A DNA stretch of 64,000 bases from NCBI RefSeq assembly GCF_030408735.1, contig NZ_CP047204.1, positions 62,001 through 126,000 on the forward strand, written 5' to 3'. The notes beneath the pieces were generated by a model that was not told where the DNA came from, made no database searches, and saw only the letters and a list, made by a program, of their open reading frames with translations. Source of the DNA: Corynebacterium faecale (lineage in GTDB: Bacteria > Actinomycetota > Actinomycetes > Mycobacteriales > Mycobacteriaceae). A program made the translations under genes and the position numbers. The first letter of the stretch is position 1. Every line of letters begins with the position of its first letter. Shown here in pieces: positions 8,989 through 17,361 of this stretch.

Positions 8989-10368
8989 TTATTGACGACG
9001 TATCTTCGCCCCCGCGGATCGGTTTTGCGCTGTGGTGTTGTTGAGCTCGATCTGGGGATCGGGGTTGTAGAAGTTCCGGGGTGGTCGATAACCGTAGCGG
9101 CCGGTGTCGGGATCGAGTTCGGATCGACCGCGGGTCGGGCTGTCTATGGGGGAGTCGTTGTTGGGCCTGTGGTGGGTGCGGCAGTAGATGTGCATGTTCT
9201 CAATGTCGGTGTGCCCGCCCTGTGCCCATGGGATGACGTGGTGAACTTCGCAGTTGATGGCGGACTGATCGCAACGGTGGTGGATGCAGACCCCTTCGGC
9301 AGCCATGAGTGCGATGCGTTGTTCGATGTTGGCGGTGCGTTGGGTGCGGCCGAGGTGCAGTGGCCGGCCGGAGTCGGGGTCGTGGACGATGAGGAAATCG
9401 AATTTCGCGGCGCCCAGCGCAAGGATGTCCATAGGCGTGAGTTCGCAGTGGGTGTTGGTGGGGAACCGGCTGGTGGGGGTCATTTCCTCGATATCCTTTA
9501 TGGACATGCTGATCGCGATCGTGCCGACACCCCCGTTGCGCTCCGTCTGCACCTCGTTGTGGCGCAGCAGAAGCTGGTGAAACGCATCGACGCGCCGCTG
9601 TTGCAGCCCGCGGGTGTCATCCTCCGGCTCCACCGAGCTGGCATAACCCGGGTTGCGTGCGGGCGCCAGCGTCGCCTCCAACAACGCTGACGTGGCGGCG
9701 GGCAGGTAGGCACGGACGAAGCAGCCACCATCGGCGTCGGGTTTACCGATCACGATGTGCCGCTTCCGCGCGCCCGCATGCGGGTCCCGGTCTATGGAAG
9801 CGGCATTGAGTTGTGCGACTTCGGCGCGCACCCAGGTGCGCAGGTCTTCAACAGAGCGTGTCGACGCCTCCTTCACCGCCCGGACCCTCAGCTCCATAAG
9901 CGAATCCTGCTTATGGAGCTTTTTGAGTTCGCGTTCGATTAGGGTCTGCTTCTCGGCGCTTATGGAGTTCTCGAAAAGAAGCTGCCGTCCATAGGCGCGA
10001 TCGATGTCGGCGCGGGGGTTATCTGGGTCGTCGAGTTCGCCGAAGTCGCGCTTGCCGCGGCGTAGGCGGTTGAGGGCTTCGTTGGTGGAGATGTCGAGAT
10101 GCTGTGCCAGAAAGGTTGTAGGTCGCGTGGAACCGACCAGGTTGCCCGCGCGGCTTTCCTGGATCAGGTGGGCGAGGGCGGCGTCGAAAAGCGTTTTCTG
10201 GTTGAAGGCCTTCTCGAGTGTGATGGCGGCGTCGAGGTGGGCCTGGATGAGGGGGCCGCCATCCGGCGGTGCGGGGTGGTGTGCGGCGTCGGCGAGCAGT
10301 TGGGCCAATTCGCTTATGGAGCGACTGATGATGGCGGACAGTTCGTCTATGGAGGACATGGCTGACAT
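8989..10368 (-). CDS. DUF222 / HNH endonuclease-domain protein (13E12 family)
   Basis: 459 residues. The N-terminal three-quarters match DUF222, the helical region of the mycobacterial 13E12 repeat family. A C-terminal HNH motif has CIHHRCDQSA, then EVHHVIPWAQGGHT and NMHIYCRTHH. A second in-frame ATG lies at 10359. These proteins are abundant in mycolata, are often next to mobile DNA, and have largely unknown roles; HNH implies metal-dependent nicking or cleavage. The gene is unusually rich in the iterated word, including a facing pair at 9890-9920 within the coding sequence. Confidence 0.85.
   Translation of the reverse strand: MSAMSSIDELSAIISRSISELAQLLADAAHHPAPPDGGPLIQAHLDAAITLEKAFNQKTLFDAALAHLIQESRAGNLVGSTRPTTFLAQHLDISTNEALNRLRRGKRDFGELDDPDNPRADIDRAYGRQLLFENSISAEKQTLIERELKKLHKQDSLMELRVRAVKEASTRSVEDLRTWVRAEVAQLNAASIDRDPHAGARKRHIVIGKPDADGGCFVRAYLPAATSALLEATLAPARNPGYASSVEPEDDTRGLQQRRVDAFHQLLLRHNEVQTERNGGVGTIAISMSIKDIEEMTPTSRFPTNTHCELTPMDILALGAAKFDFLIVHDPDSGRPLHLGRTQRTANIEQRIALMAAEGVCIHHRCDQSAINCEVHHVIPWAQGGHTDIENMHIYCRTHHRPNNDSPIDSPTRGRSELDPDTGRYGYRPPRNFYNPDPQIELNNTTAQNRSAGAKIRRQ
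9890..9920. repeat. Facing pair of TCCATAAG words inside a coding sequence
   Basis: AGCTCCATAAGC (9890-9901) and GCTTATGGAGCT (9909-9920) are exact complements around GAATCCT. The 12-bp stem lies wholly inside the DUF222/HNH gene, between predicted helices, and keeps the frame open. Similar pairs elsewhere lie at gene ends. Confidence 0.85.
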
Positions 10369-10579
10369 GGAAGCAGGCGGGACCGATTAGCAGAAGTGGA
10401 GGGCCGTGCGGTCTGTGGATAACTTTCGCATTTCACAGGTTGAGGGCTCTGTGGGAAAGTCACGGGAACCGGAAGGGGGTCGAAGGAAGTCTAACGGTGT
10501 TGTGTTCTGCCTTTTTCTGTCATGGGGTGTTTTCGGTACGATGGTTGGCAAGTCAACAAAATCCTTTATGGAGGGAAAT

Positions 10580-11005
10580 ATGATTATTTCTAGCGCGATC
10601 CTTCGTGGTGTATCCGGTGCATATCTGCTTCAGTCTGGTTATGGAAAGCTGGGCATGCCGGTTGAGGCAGCCGAGGGCATGCAGGGTTTTGCAGCTTCTG
10701 GTGTGCCAGCGATGGGCAAGTTGGATCCGGATACCTTCGGAAAGGTCGTCGCCTACTCTGAGCTGGGTATCGGTGCGGCTCTGGTGACCCCGGTCGTGCC
10801 GAATCGTCTGGCAGGTCTGGGGCTGGCTGCGTTTTCGGCGGGTCTGCTGTCGATTTATTTCCGCAACCCTGCCATGACGCAGGAGGATGGTATCCGTCCG
10901 TCTGAGGATGGTCTGTCGCTGTCGAAGGATCTCTTCCTGGCGGGTATGGCTGGCGCGCTGGTGTTTGGCCCGACCAAGAAGCGCAAGAAGTCCAAGAAGA
11001 AATAA
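10580..11005 (+). CDS. Small DoxX-like membrane protein
   Basis: 141 residues from ATG 10580, preceded by GGAGGGA. Three or four hydrophobic stretches are visible: ISSAILRGVSGAYLLQSG, VVAYSELGIGAALVTPVV, LAGLGLAAFSAGLLSIYF and DLFLAGMAGALVFG. It ends in a lysine cluster (KKRKKSKKK). Length and pattern resemble DoxX-family integral membrane proteins of mycolata. No enzymatic residue can be assigned and the function is unknown. It appears monocistronic between the HNH gene and the biotin locus. Confidence 0.7.
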   Translation: MIISSAILRGVSGAYLLQSGYGKLGMPVEAAEGMQGFAASGVPAMGKLDPDTFGKVVAYSELGIGAALVTPVVPNRLAGLGLAAFSAGLLSIYFRNPAMTQEDGIRPSEDGLSLSKDLFLAGMAGALVFGPTKKRKKSKKK

Positions 11006-11256
11006 GTCTTCCCCTGGGAGAAGAGCTTGGCTGGTCGCCCGGGCGGGTCACGGCACGTCGCGGCACGTTGCGTCGCGGCACGTTGCGTCGCGATCTGCCA
11101 GTAAACCGCTCCTCCCGCCGGCTGCGCTGGCGGTAATTCCCTTTCGGCCGTGCCGGTGGCAATCCCGCCAGCGGTGCCGGCTAGCCCCGTGCGTGTTTAT
11201 ATCCACCCCGGTCACCTGCGAACAACAGGTGGGCGGGGTGGTTTTTCCATACGCGA
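11006..11256. other. Intergenic stretch with short GC-rich tandem repeat
   Basis: No gene is visible. It holds repeats of GGCACGT(T/C)GCGTCGC around 11052-11090 and an imperfect hairpin near 11204-11240 (CCACCCCGGTCACCTG facing CAGGTGGGCGGGGTGG). The hairpin is followed by TTTTT and probably terminates the DoxX-like gene. Confidence 0.55.
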
Positions 11257-11271
11257 TTGAACAGCGTTCAA
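11257..11271. promoter_or_regulatory. BioQ-type biotin operator
   Basis: TTGAACAGCGTTCAA is a perfect 6+3+6 palindrome ending 22 bp before the bioB ATG. It matches the TGAAC-N3-GTTCA core known for BioQ, the TetR-type repressor of biotin genes in Corynebacterium. Its position overlapping the promoter fits repression by BioQ. Confidence 0.85.
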
Positions 11272-11293
11272 TTGCGGGTTATTGTCAATTCTT

Positions 11294-12298
11294 ATGTCTG
11301 ACAAAACTTCCATTCTCGCCACCGCCCGCCAACAGGTTCTCGATGAGGGAATCGGCCTCAATCAGGACCAGCTCGTCGAGGTCCTCAATTTGCCCGATGC
11401 CGACATCCCCACGCTTATGGAGCTTGCCCACCAGGTGCGCCTGAAATGGTGCGGTGAGGAGATCGAGGTCGAGGGAATCATCTCACTCAAGACGGGCGGA
11501 TGCCCTGAGGATTGTCATTTTTGTTCCCAGTCGGGGTTGTTCGAGTCGCCGGTGCGGTCAGTGTGGCTGGATATCGAACAGCTGGTGGAGGCGGCGAAGC
11601 AGACTGCGAAATCGGGTGCTACGGAATTCTGCATTGTGGCTGCGGTGAAGGGTCCTGATGAGAAGCTCATGGCACAGCTTGAGGAGGCTGTTGCGGCGAT
11701 CCAGCGTGAGGTGGATATCGAGGTGGCGGCATCGATCGGTTCCCTGACCGCGGAGCAGGTCACCCGCCTCGCGAAGGCTGGCGTGCATCGCTACAACCAC
11801 AACCTCGAGACGGCCCGGTCATTCTTCCCCGAGGTGGTCACCACGCACACCTGGGAGGAGCGTCGTGAGACTCTGCGCCTGGTGGCGGAGGCAGGCATGG
11901 AGGTTTGTTCCGGTGGCATCCTCGGCATGGGGGAGACCCTCGAGCAGCGTGCCGAGTTTGCCGTCCAGCTCGCCGAACTCAACCCCACGGAGGTCCCCGT
12001 CAACTTCCTCGATCCCCGCCCCGGCACCCCGTTTGCCGACCGCCCGCTTATGGAGAGCGAGGACGCCCTGCGTGCGATTGGTGCATTCCGCCTCGCCATG
12101 CCGCACACGATGATCCGCTTCGCCGGCGGTCGCGAGCTGACTCTGGGAGAAAAGGGCTCTGAGCAGGGCCTTCTGGGGGGAATCAATGCGATCATCGTGG
12201 GTAACTACCTGACCACGTTGGGTCGTCCGATGGAGGATGACCTGGACATGATGGGCCGTCTGCAGTTGCCCCTCAAGGTGCTGAACAAGGTCATTTGA
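11294..12298 (+). CDS. bioB: Biotin synthase
   Basis: 334 residues. The radical-SAM cluster motif is C70-x3-C74-x2-C77 ([14 protein letters not shown]). Other family segments include [20 protein letters not shown] and the late GRELTLG. BioB inserts sulphur into dethiobiotin. ATG 11294 is preferred over an upstream TTG (11282). No clear ribosome site precedes it and it starts only 22 bp from the BioQ operator, so the message may be leaderless. It is the first gene of a tightly overlapping three-gene operon. Confidence 0.96.
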   Translation: MSDKTSILATARQQVLDEGIGLNQDQLVEVLNLPDADIPTLMELAHQVRLKWCGEEIEVEGIISLKTGGCPEDCHFCSQSGLFESPVRSVWLDIEQLVEAAKQTAKSGATEFCIVAAVKGPDEKLMAQLEEAVAAIQREVDIEVAASIGSLTAEQVTRLAKAGVHRYNHNLETARSFFPEVVTTHTWEERRETLRLVAEAGMEVCSGGILGMGETLEQRAEFAVQLAELNPTEVPVNFLDPRPGTPFADRPLMESEDALRAIGAFRLAMPHTMIRFAGGRELTLGEKGSEQGLLGGINAIIVGNYLTTLGRPMEDDLDMMGRLQLPLKVLNKVI

Positions 12299-12585
12299 TG
12301 CCCAACGCCGCGAATAAACTAGCCCGCCAATCAACCCACCTGCCCACCAGCGATGCTCTTCTCACTGCGATCCTGCTCGGCGATAAACCCGTTTATCACC
12401 CTAATACCGGGCTCCCGGCAGGGGAGAACCAGCACCTCTCACCGTCCGCCCGTGCCGGGTTGGAGGCCCCGCGATACTGCCAGATCTGTGGCCGCCGGAT
12501 GAAGGTGCAGGTCCGCCCCGACGGCTGGGATGCGGAGTGCTCCCGCCATGGCCAGGTGGATTCCTCGCTTATGGAACGTCGCTGA
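12298..12585 (+). CDS. bsaP: Biotin synthase auxiliary protein (BsaP-like)
   Basis: 95 residues. Its ATG overlaps the bioB stop (TGATG), which indicates translational coupling. The N-terminal half is variable. The C-terminal half has C61-x2-C64 (RYCQICGRR), the segment [10 protein letters not shown], then C81-SRH84. This matches the small protein that follows bioB in mycobacteria (Rv1590/BsaP), reported as needed for biotin synthase function and thought to bind an iron-sulphur cluster. The assignment rests on remembered sequence pattern plus position. A TCCATAAG word (12568-12575) encodes the last residues. Confidence 0.78.
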   Translation: MPNAANKLARQSTHLPTSDALLTAILLGDKPVYHPNTGLPAGENQHLSPSARAGLEAPRYCQICGRRMKVQVRPDGWDAECSRHGQVDSSLMERR

Positions 12586-12845
12586 TGGGATGTCGACACT
12601 ATGACGGACCCCTCGACGTGGTCCGCAACCGCTGCGCCACGTGCGGCGACTACTGGGAATGCCATCTCTGCCACGCGGAGGCCACCGATCATCCCTTCGG
12701 CCCCATGCTTATCGACGCCCCCCACTCCACCCAGTGCGGTTCCTGCGGGGGCTTGATGCCCTATGGGCATGGGGAGTGCCCGCACTGCGGTCAGCCCTTC
12801 AATCCTGGCTGTTCACTGCATGCCCACATTTATTACGTGCTTTAG
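12585..12845 (+). CDS. CHY-type zinc finger protein
   Basis: 86 residues starting in a TGATG overlap with bsaP. The cysteine/histidine pattern is CRHYDGPLDVV, CATCGDYWECHLCH, then CGSCGG and CPHCGQPFNPGCSLH. This is the CHY zinc-finger domain (PF05495), here a stand-alone single domain. Bacterial members have no firm role; the yeast relative Hot13 handles zinc and thiols. Being the third gene of a bioB operon suggests a link to iron-sulphur or metal supply for BioB, but that is inference. Its stop overlaps the stop of the convergent gene by three bases. Confidence 0.82.
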   Translation: MGCRHYDGPLDVVRNRCATCGDYWECHLCHAEATDHPFGPMLIDAPHSTQCGSCGGLMPYGHGECPHCGQPFNPGCSLHAHIYYVL

Positions 12846-13495
12846 ACGATGATCGTGAACTGCCTGAGGAAATTCGACATCATGGCATCAGCGTCGGCAA
12901 CCTCAATCTGGCCCTGACCGAGAACCTCAATCGTTCTCATCGGGGTGGCAGGGTTGTCGCGGATGGGGCCCAGGATCGACTCCGCATCGGTGACCGGTGC
13001 GTCGGCGGTGCCACCAGAACCGCGGGCCGGCGCGGCAGAACCACCATTTTCTGCAGAGCCCGACGCAGAACCGCCACCACCACCCCCTGAAGCTCCGGCG
13101 CCGTTTGAACCGGTCGGGCTATCCGGGTCGGAGGTGGTGGCGGAGCCCCCGGCCTCGCCGGCACCAGCCGGAGTGCCGCTGCCAGCATTGCCGCCAGCAC
13201 TGCCTCCCGTGGTGCCCTTCAGTCCACACTGCTCCGCGGCGGCGTCCACACGCCCCAAAGCCGCAAGAATCTCATTTCCACGTGGGTCCATGGCAGCGAT
13301 TGCCTGCGCCTGTGCCACCTTCGCCTGATAGTCAGCATCACTGGTCCAGTGATTGGCGGCCTGGTCGCAGGAGATACCCCCGGATGGCAGCATGTTCAGC
13401 ATCTGACCGACCGCGGCATGACCTGTCGGCGCAGAGGCGAGCGCCACCGCAACCACGGCAGCGGGCAGAAGGGTGATCCTGGTTTTTTTCAGCAT
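12842..13495 (-). CDS. Secreted Gly/Ser-rich protein, paralogue of 13605-14186
   Basis: 217 residues from ATG 13495, which starts a clear signal peptide (MLKKTRITLLPAAVVAVALA, cleavage near GHAA). Residues about 30-95 form a small domain: LPSGGISCDQAANHWTSDADY, KVAQAQAIAA, AALGRVDAAAEQCGLKG, with two cysteines that may form a disulphide. A long Gly/Ser/Ala-rich linker follows, then a short C-terminal segment. The neighbour shares the domain at clearly similar spacing. No known family is recognised. It is exported and possibly envelope-associated. Confidence 0.72.
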   Translation of the reverse strand: MLKKTRITLLPAAVVAVALASAPTGHAAVGQMLNMLPSGGISCDQAANHWTSDADYQAKVAQAQAIAAMDPRGNEILAALGRVDAAAEQCGLKGTTGGSAGGNAGSGTPAGAGEAGGSATTSDPDSPTGSNGAGASGGGGGGSASGSAENGGSAAPARGSGGTADAPVTDAESILGPIRDNPATPMRTIEVLGQGQIEVADADAMMSNFLRQFTIIV

Positions 13496-13574
13496 GAAAA
13501 GAGTATGCCACCTGTTGTTGCGGTTTTGACGATCAAGCGCCGGTGCCACATGCTTACCGACGCCCACCCCTTCG

Positions 13575-13598
13575 TCCATAAGCGGATTCGCTTATGGA
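13575..13598 (-). terminator. Facing pair of TCCATAAGCG words as short hairpin
   Basis: TCCATAAGCG (13575-13584) and CGCTTATGGA (13589-13598) are exact complements around GATT. The 10-bp stem lies seven bases after the stop of the upstream minus-strand gene and before the next one. It has the position and shape of a terminator built only from two words. Confidence 0.7.
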
Positions 13599-13604
13599 AG
13601 GTGG

Positions 13605-14186
13605 TTATACCCGGATGCCGAACTGTGCCAGGAACTGCGCCACGATCTGGTACAGATCAGGCAGGGAGATGATTCCGAAACCAGGGATCTCAATGTTGAA
13701 GAACGGGACTCCGGGAGCCACGAGGGAAATCGCCGGGGTGGCTGCGGCAGGCGCTGGAGCCGGGGCGTTGTTACCGCCACCGGTGTTGTTGTTCCCGCCA
13801 GTGTTTCCGCCACCGGTGTTGTTATTTCCACCAGCATTGTTATTTCCACCAGCATTGTTGTTTCCGCCGGTATTGTTGGCTCCACCGCCCTTGAGGCCAC
13901 AGCGGTTGGCGGCCTCATCGACACGTGCGAGGGCTGCGCGGATCTGCGGGCCACGGTTATCGAAAAGCGCGAGTGCGTTGGCCTGGGCGACCTTGTTGTT
14001 GTAGTCGGCCTCGTCGGTCCAGTAGCGCTCGGCCTGGGAGCAGGAGATCTGGCCGGAGGGCAGGGCGTTGAGGACATCGTCGATGGGATCAGCGGAAGCG
14101 ATGGCGGGCGAGGCCACGGAGAAAGCTCCGATGGCTGCCACAGTGATGGCAATGCGGCGCGCGCGGGCTGTGTTGAGGAAAGTCAT
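13605..14186 (-). CDS. Secreted Asn/Gly-repeat protein
   Basis: 193 residues from ATG 14186 (ATG 14192 is also possible). The signal peptide is RIAITVAAIGAFSVASPAIASA. The domain shared with the downstream gene follows: LPSGQISCSQAERYWTDEADY, KVAQANALAL, IRAALARVDEAANRCGLKG. Then comes a low-complexity stretch made of GGNNNAGG/GGNNNTGG units (about residues 100-140) and an Ala/Pro run. The C-terminus is hydrophobic, with PGVPFFNIEIPGFGIISLPDL. It is an unrecognised exported family duplicated in tandem. It is divergent from the sirtuin gene about 70 bp away. Confidence 0.72.
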   Translation of the reverse strand: MTFLNTARARRIAITVAAIGAFSVASPAIASADPIDDVLNALPSGQISCSQAERYWTDEADYNNKVAQANALALFDNRGPQIRAALARVDEAANRCGLKGGGANNTGGNNNAGGNNNAGGNNNTGGGNTGGNNNTGGGNNAPAPAPAAATPAISLVAPGVPFFNIEIPGFGIISLPDLYQIVAQFLAQFGIRV

Positions 14187-14255
14187 ATCCATTGAGGATA
14201 CAGATGAGAGAGAAGTAAACAAGTGGGATGAAAGTGAATTCTTCGTGTGAATATC

Positions 14256-15191
14256 ATGAATGACATGTTTGATGCCCAGGCCACCCAGGCCCACCGTTCC
14301 GCATTACGTTCCATAGGGCGGGTTGTGGAGGAGACCACCCCGCCTATGGAAGAAAGGGAGGCGCTTGAGGGCGTCGTCAGGCTTATGGAACGCCGGTCGG
14401 TGATCGCGGTGACGGGTGCTGGGGTCTCAACCGACTCGGGCATTCCGGATTACCGCGGGCCGGCGGGGAGTTTGAGTAGGCACCGTCCGATGACCTATCA
14501 GGAGTTCCGGCATGATCCGGCGGCATCGCACCGGTACTGGGCGCGGTCGTTTGTGGGATGGCGGGTGATGGGGGAGGCGAAGCCGAACCGCACGCACTTT
14601 GCGATGGTGGAGTTGGAACGTGCCGGGCTGCTGACGGGGGTGATCACGCAGAATGTGGATGGGCTCCATAAGCAGGCGGGATCGGGGGAGGTGGTGGCAC
14701 TACATGGGGATCTGGCCAGCGTGGTGTGCTTGAGCTGTGGCAATCTAGAGGACCGCATCCTGCTTGACGAACGCCTGGAGGCCCTCAATCCCGGGTATAT
14801 CGCCTCGATACGTCTTGATCCCGGGGCGGTGAATCCGGATGGTGATGTCAGTCTGGATCAGGAACACGTGGCCAGGTTCGTCATGGCGGGGTGCCTGCGG
14901 TGTGGGTCGGTGATGTTGAAGCCGGATGTGGTGTATTTCGGGGAGCCGGTGCCGTCGGAGCGTAAAGCCCGGGTGTCGTCGATGCTCGACGGGGCGGATG
15001 CGGTCGTGGTGGCGGGGTCATCGTTGGCGGTGATGAGTGGGTACCGGATTGTCATCGATGCGCAACGTGCCGGGAAGCCGGTGGCGGTGATTAACGGTGG
15101 GCCGGGCCGGGCGGATCACCGCGTGGATATCCTGTGGCGCACCCGCGTGGCCCCGGCTTTTGATCAGATTCTGGATGGGTTGGAGCTTTAA
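14256..15191 (+). CDS. SIR2-family NAD-dependent protein deacylase
   Basis: 311 residues from ATG 14256 (14265 is an alternative). Sirtuin hallmarks are all present: AVTGAGVSTDSGIPDYRG, THFAMVELERAG, TQNVDGLHKQAG, catalytic histidine in ALHGDL, zinc cysteines in CLSCGN and CLRCGS, and VVAGSSLAVMSGYR. It removes acyl groups from lysines using NAD. The first 45 residues are an extra segment rich in the iterated word (14310, 14343, 14382), encoding SIG, PME and LME. The stop overlaps the stop of the convergent lipase-like gene (TTAA). Confidence 0.92.
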   Translation: MNDMFDAQATQAHRSALRSIGRVVEETTPPMEEREALEGVVRLMERRSVIAVTGAGVSTDSGIPDYRGPAGSLSRHRPMTYQEFRHDPAASHRYWARSFVGWRVMGEAKPNRTHFAMVELERAGLLTGVITQNVDGLHKQAGSGEVVALHGDLASVVCLSCGNLEDRILLDERLEALNPGYIASIRLDPGAVNPDGDVSLDQEHVARFVMAGCLRCGSVMLKPDVVYFGEPVPSERKARVSSMLDGADAVVVAGSSLAVMSGYRIVIDAQRAGKPVAVINGGPGRADHRVDILWRTRVAPAFDQILDGLEL

Positions 15192-16195
15192 GACTCTGCT
15201 GCATGTGCTACCAGTCGGGCGAGTGCGGCGCGGACGAGGGCGCGGACGCGGTGATCGAAAGGCATCGCCGGGTGGAGCACCACGGCATCGGTGTCCAGGT
15301 TCTCCACCCAGATATTGTGGACCCGATCTGCATCCTCTGGAGTGTTTGGTGTGAGGAAACAGGTTTCGGGGGGTTGGATGACGGTGTCGAAATGCGTGGC
15401 GATATTCGTATAACCCACCCCTGGGTCCAGATCCCCGCCCTCGTTGATCTTTTTAATGGTGTCATGGCCTGTGATCAGTTCCAGTCCAGCGGCACCGAAC
15501 CACGTGTGCACCACGGAGTTGGCCACCGCCTCGCCACGGTTGGAGCGCAGCAGCGGACTGACCACCCCGCCCACCGTTGTGCCGTGGTGGGGGCAGGCCA
15601 GACTCACCAGGTGTTTCACTTTCGGATACCCACCCAGGAGCCGCATCCAGTACCTCGCCACCACTCCACCCTGGGAATGCCCCACGATCACCGCCTGCGA
15701 GGCACCGGTGGCACCCAGCACTGCCTCGATGTATGCGCCCACCTGTTCCGCGGAGTCCCGCACCGGCCCCGTGGCCCGCATCCCGAAATCAGGGGCGAAC
15801 ACCGCCCACCCATCACGGCGCAGATCAGTGCCCAGTTCCTGCCAGTCACCCTTGGTGGTGCCGGTACCGTGCACCAGGATCACCGGCCAGGGGCGCTCGG
15901 CCGTAGGCCGGGTGCGCCAGTCGTCCTCAAACACACCACGGTGCTTCGCGCGGGCGAGGATGGGAAGTGAGGCGGTGGCGTCGTCGACAAGCGCTTCATG
16001 TCGGCGGGGATCCTCCGCATAGTTGGTGATGATCTCCTGAACCACCTCATCGGTCAGTTCAGTGGCGGCAGGCGCCTGATCACCGGTGGGCAGATTGCGC
16101 CAGACTGCCTTGAGCGCGGTGGTGAGCTCGCGGCGGAGATCAGCGACCGGATCCGGCCTCTGGAAGCGGGGTTGTTTGTCGGACTCAGCAGACAT
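15188..16195 (-). CDS. Lipase-like alpha/beta hydrolase (first of tandem pair)
   Basis: 335 residues from ATG 16195. The oxyanion segment is PVILVHGTGTTKGDW, and the nucleophile S174 lies in VIVGHSQGGVVARYWM. SLACPHHGTTVGGV resembles the Lipase_2/EstA family. No signal peptide is seen, so it is predicted cytoplasmic or membrane-associated. The next gene upstream (16214-17116) is a paralogue with the same order of motifs, 18 bp away and on the same strand. This indicates a tandem duplication and a shared transcript. The natural substrate is unknown. Confidence 0.82.
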   Translation of the reverse strand: MSAESDKQPRFQRPDPVADLRRELTTALKAVWRNLPTGDQAPAATELTDEVVQEIITNYAEDPRRHEALVDDATASLPILARAKHRGVFEDDWRTRPTAERPWPVILVHGTGTTKGDWQELGTDLRRDGWAVFAPDFGMRATGPVRDSAEQVGAYIEAVLGATGASQAVIVGHSQGGVVARYWMRLLGGYPKVKHLVSLACPHHGTTVGGVVSPLLRSNRGEAVANSVVHTWFGAAGLELITGHDTIKKINEGGDLDPGVGYTNIATHFDTVIQPPETCFLTPNTPEDADRVHNIWVENLDTDAVVLHPAMPFDHRVRALVRAALARLVAHAAES

Positions 16196-16213
16196 ATACC
16201 CAATCTAACGGTC

Positions 16214-17116
16214 TCACCCCAGCCGGGCCACGCGGTTGAGCTCCCCGAGGACGATCTCCATAACCCGCGGGTCGCGCACCATATCCTGATGACGGATCAC
16301 CGCCCGCGGATAGGAATCCTCCACCCAGATATTGTTCACACGATCGGGATCATCATCCTCAGTGACCTCCAGGAACGCCACCTCGGGCGGTTGGATGAAC
16401 GGATCGAAATGCGTGGCCACGCAGGTGTAGGTGACCCCCGGATCCAGGTCGGTGCCATCCGCGAGGAACTTGATGATGTCGGTGTCGCGGAGCTGCTCGA
16501 AACCCGTGGGGCCGAACATGCTGGTCATCACCTGCTCCATAAGCCCCGCGCCGCGCCGAACCTTGGTCAGAGGGTGCAGAATACCGCCCATGAGCGTGCC
16601 GTGATTGGGCACCGACAGTGAAATCATGTGCCGTACCTTCATATACCCGCCGTAGGTACGCATCCAGAACCGGGCAACCACACCACCCTGCGAATGCCCC
16701 ACCAGCACCACCTGTGCCGCGCCGGTGACCAGCAACACCGCATCAATATAAGCACCGATCTGTACCGCCGACTCCGCGATCGGCTCAGTGGCGCGGGTCC
16801 CGAAATCAGGGGCGAACACCGCCCACCCATGATGACGCAGCTCCTTGCCCATGTCCTCCCACGACCCCTTGCTGGCTCCCGACCCGTGGATCAACACGAT
16901 CGGCCACGGCCGCGCACCCGTGGGCCTTGCCCGCCAATCATCCTGGAACATCCCCCGCGGCTTCAACCTGGCAGTCAGGGGCAATGTGATATTTGTGGCA
17001 TGGTCGTAGATCTCCTGAGTGATCTCCTCCGCGATGGCTTCCCGCGGATTCCGCCGGATCTTCGCCATCCCGCGATCCACAGTGCGCCGGAACATGCCTG
17101 GTTCTTGCTGTGACAT
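16214..17116 (-). CDS. Lipase-like alpha/beta hydrolase (second of tandem pair)
   Basis: 300 residues from ATG 17116. Parallel motifs to the downstream paralogue: PIVLIHGSGASKGSW, APDFGTRATEPI, nucleophile S142 in LVGHSQGGVVARFWM, and SLSVPNHGTLMGGI. The first 45 residues differ, with an arginine-rich start and no signal peptide. Sequence divergence outside the motifs suggests an old duplication. One TCCATAAG word (16536) lies in it. Confidence 0.82.
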   Translation of the reverse strand: MSQQEPGMFRRTVDRGMAKIRRNPREAIAEEITQEIYDHATNITLPLTARLKPRGMFQDDWRARPTGARPWPIVLIHGSGASKGSWEDMGKELRHHGWAVFAPDFGTRATEPIAESAVQIGAYIDAVLLVTGAAQVVLVGHSQGGVVARFWMRTYGGYMKVRHMISLSVPNHGTLMGGILHPLTKVRRGAGLMEQVMTSMFGPTGFEQLRDTDIIKFLADGTDLDPGVTYTCVATHFDPFIQPPEVAFLEVTEDDDPDRVNNIWVEDSYPRAVIRHQDMVRDPRVMEIVLGELNRVARLG

Positions 17117-17361
17117 GGGCTCACACTATCCCCCGCAGGCGGGTTGCGCTCGGTGAGTTGGGGGAGCCTCCGCCTCACGGCAAGGGTAACGCCCTAACCA
17201 ATAAGCAGGAATCCCGGACTGGATCCCGGTGAGGCATGCGCCATCCGCTTATGGAACACCCATCGGTCAGCCTGGGTGGAGTAATCTGGATACCACCACT
17301 GCGAACCGACCTGCGGCGCCTGCTGAAGGACACCGGGATGGGATTTTAGGGATGTGAGCTG

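Noticed and set aside
8983..9690. 235-codon plus-strand open frame opposite the HNH gene
   Set aside because: Glycine/valine-rich shadow frame of the DUF222/HNH gene.
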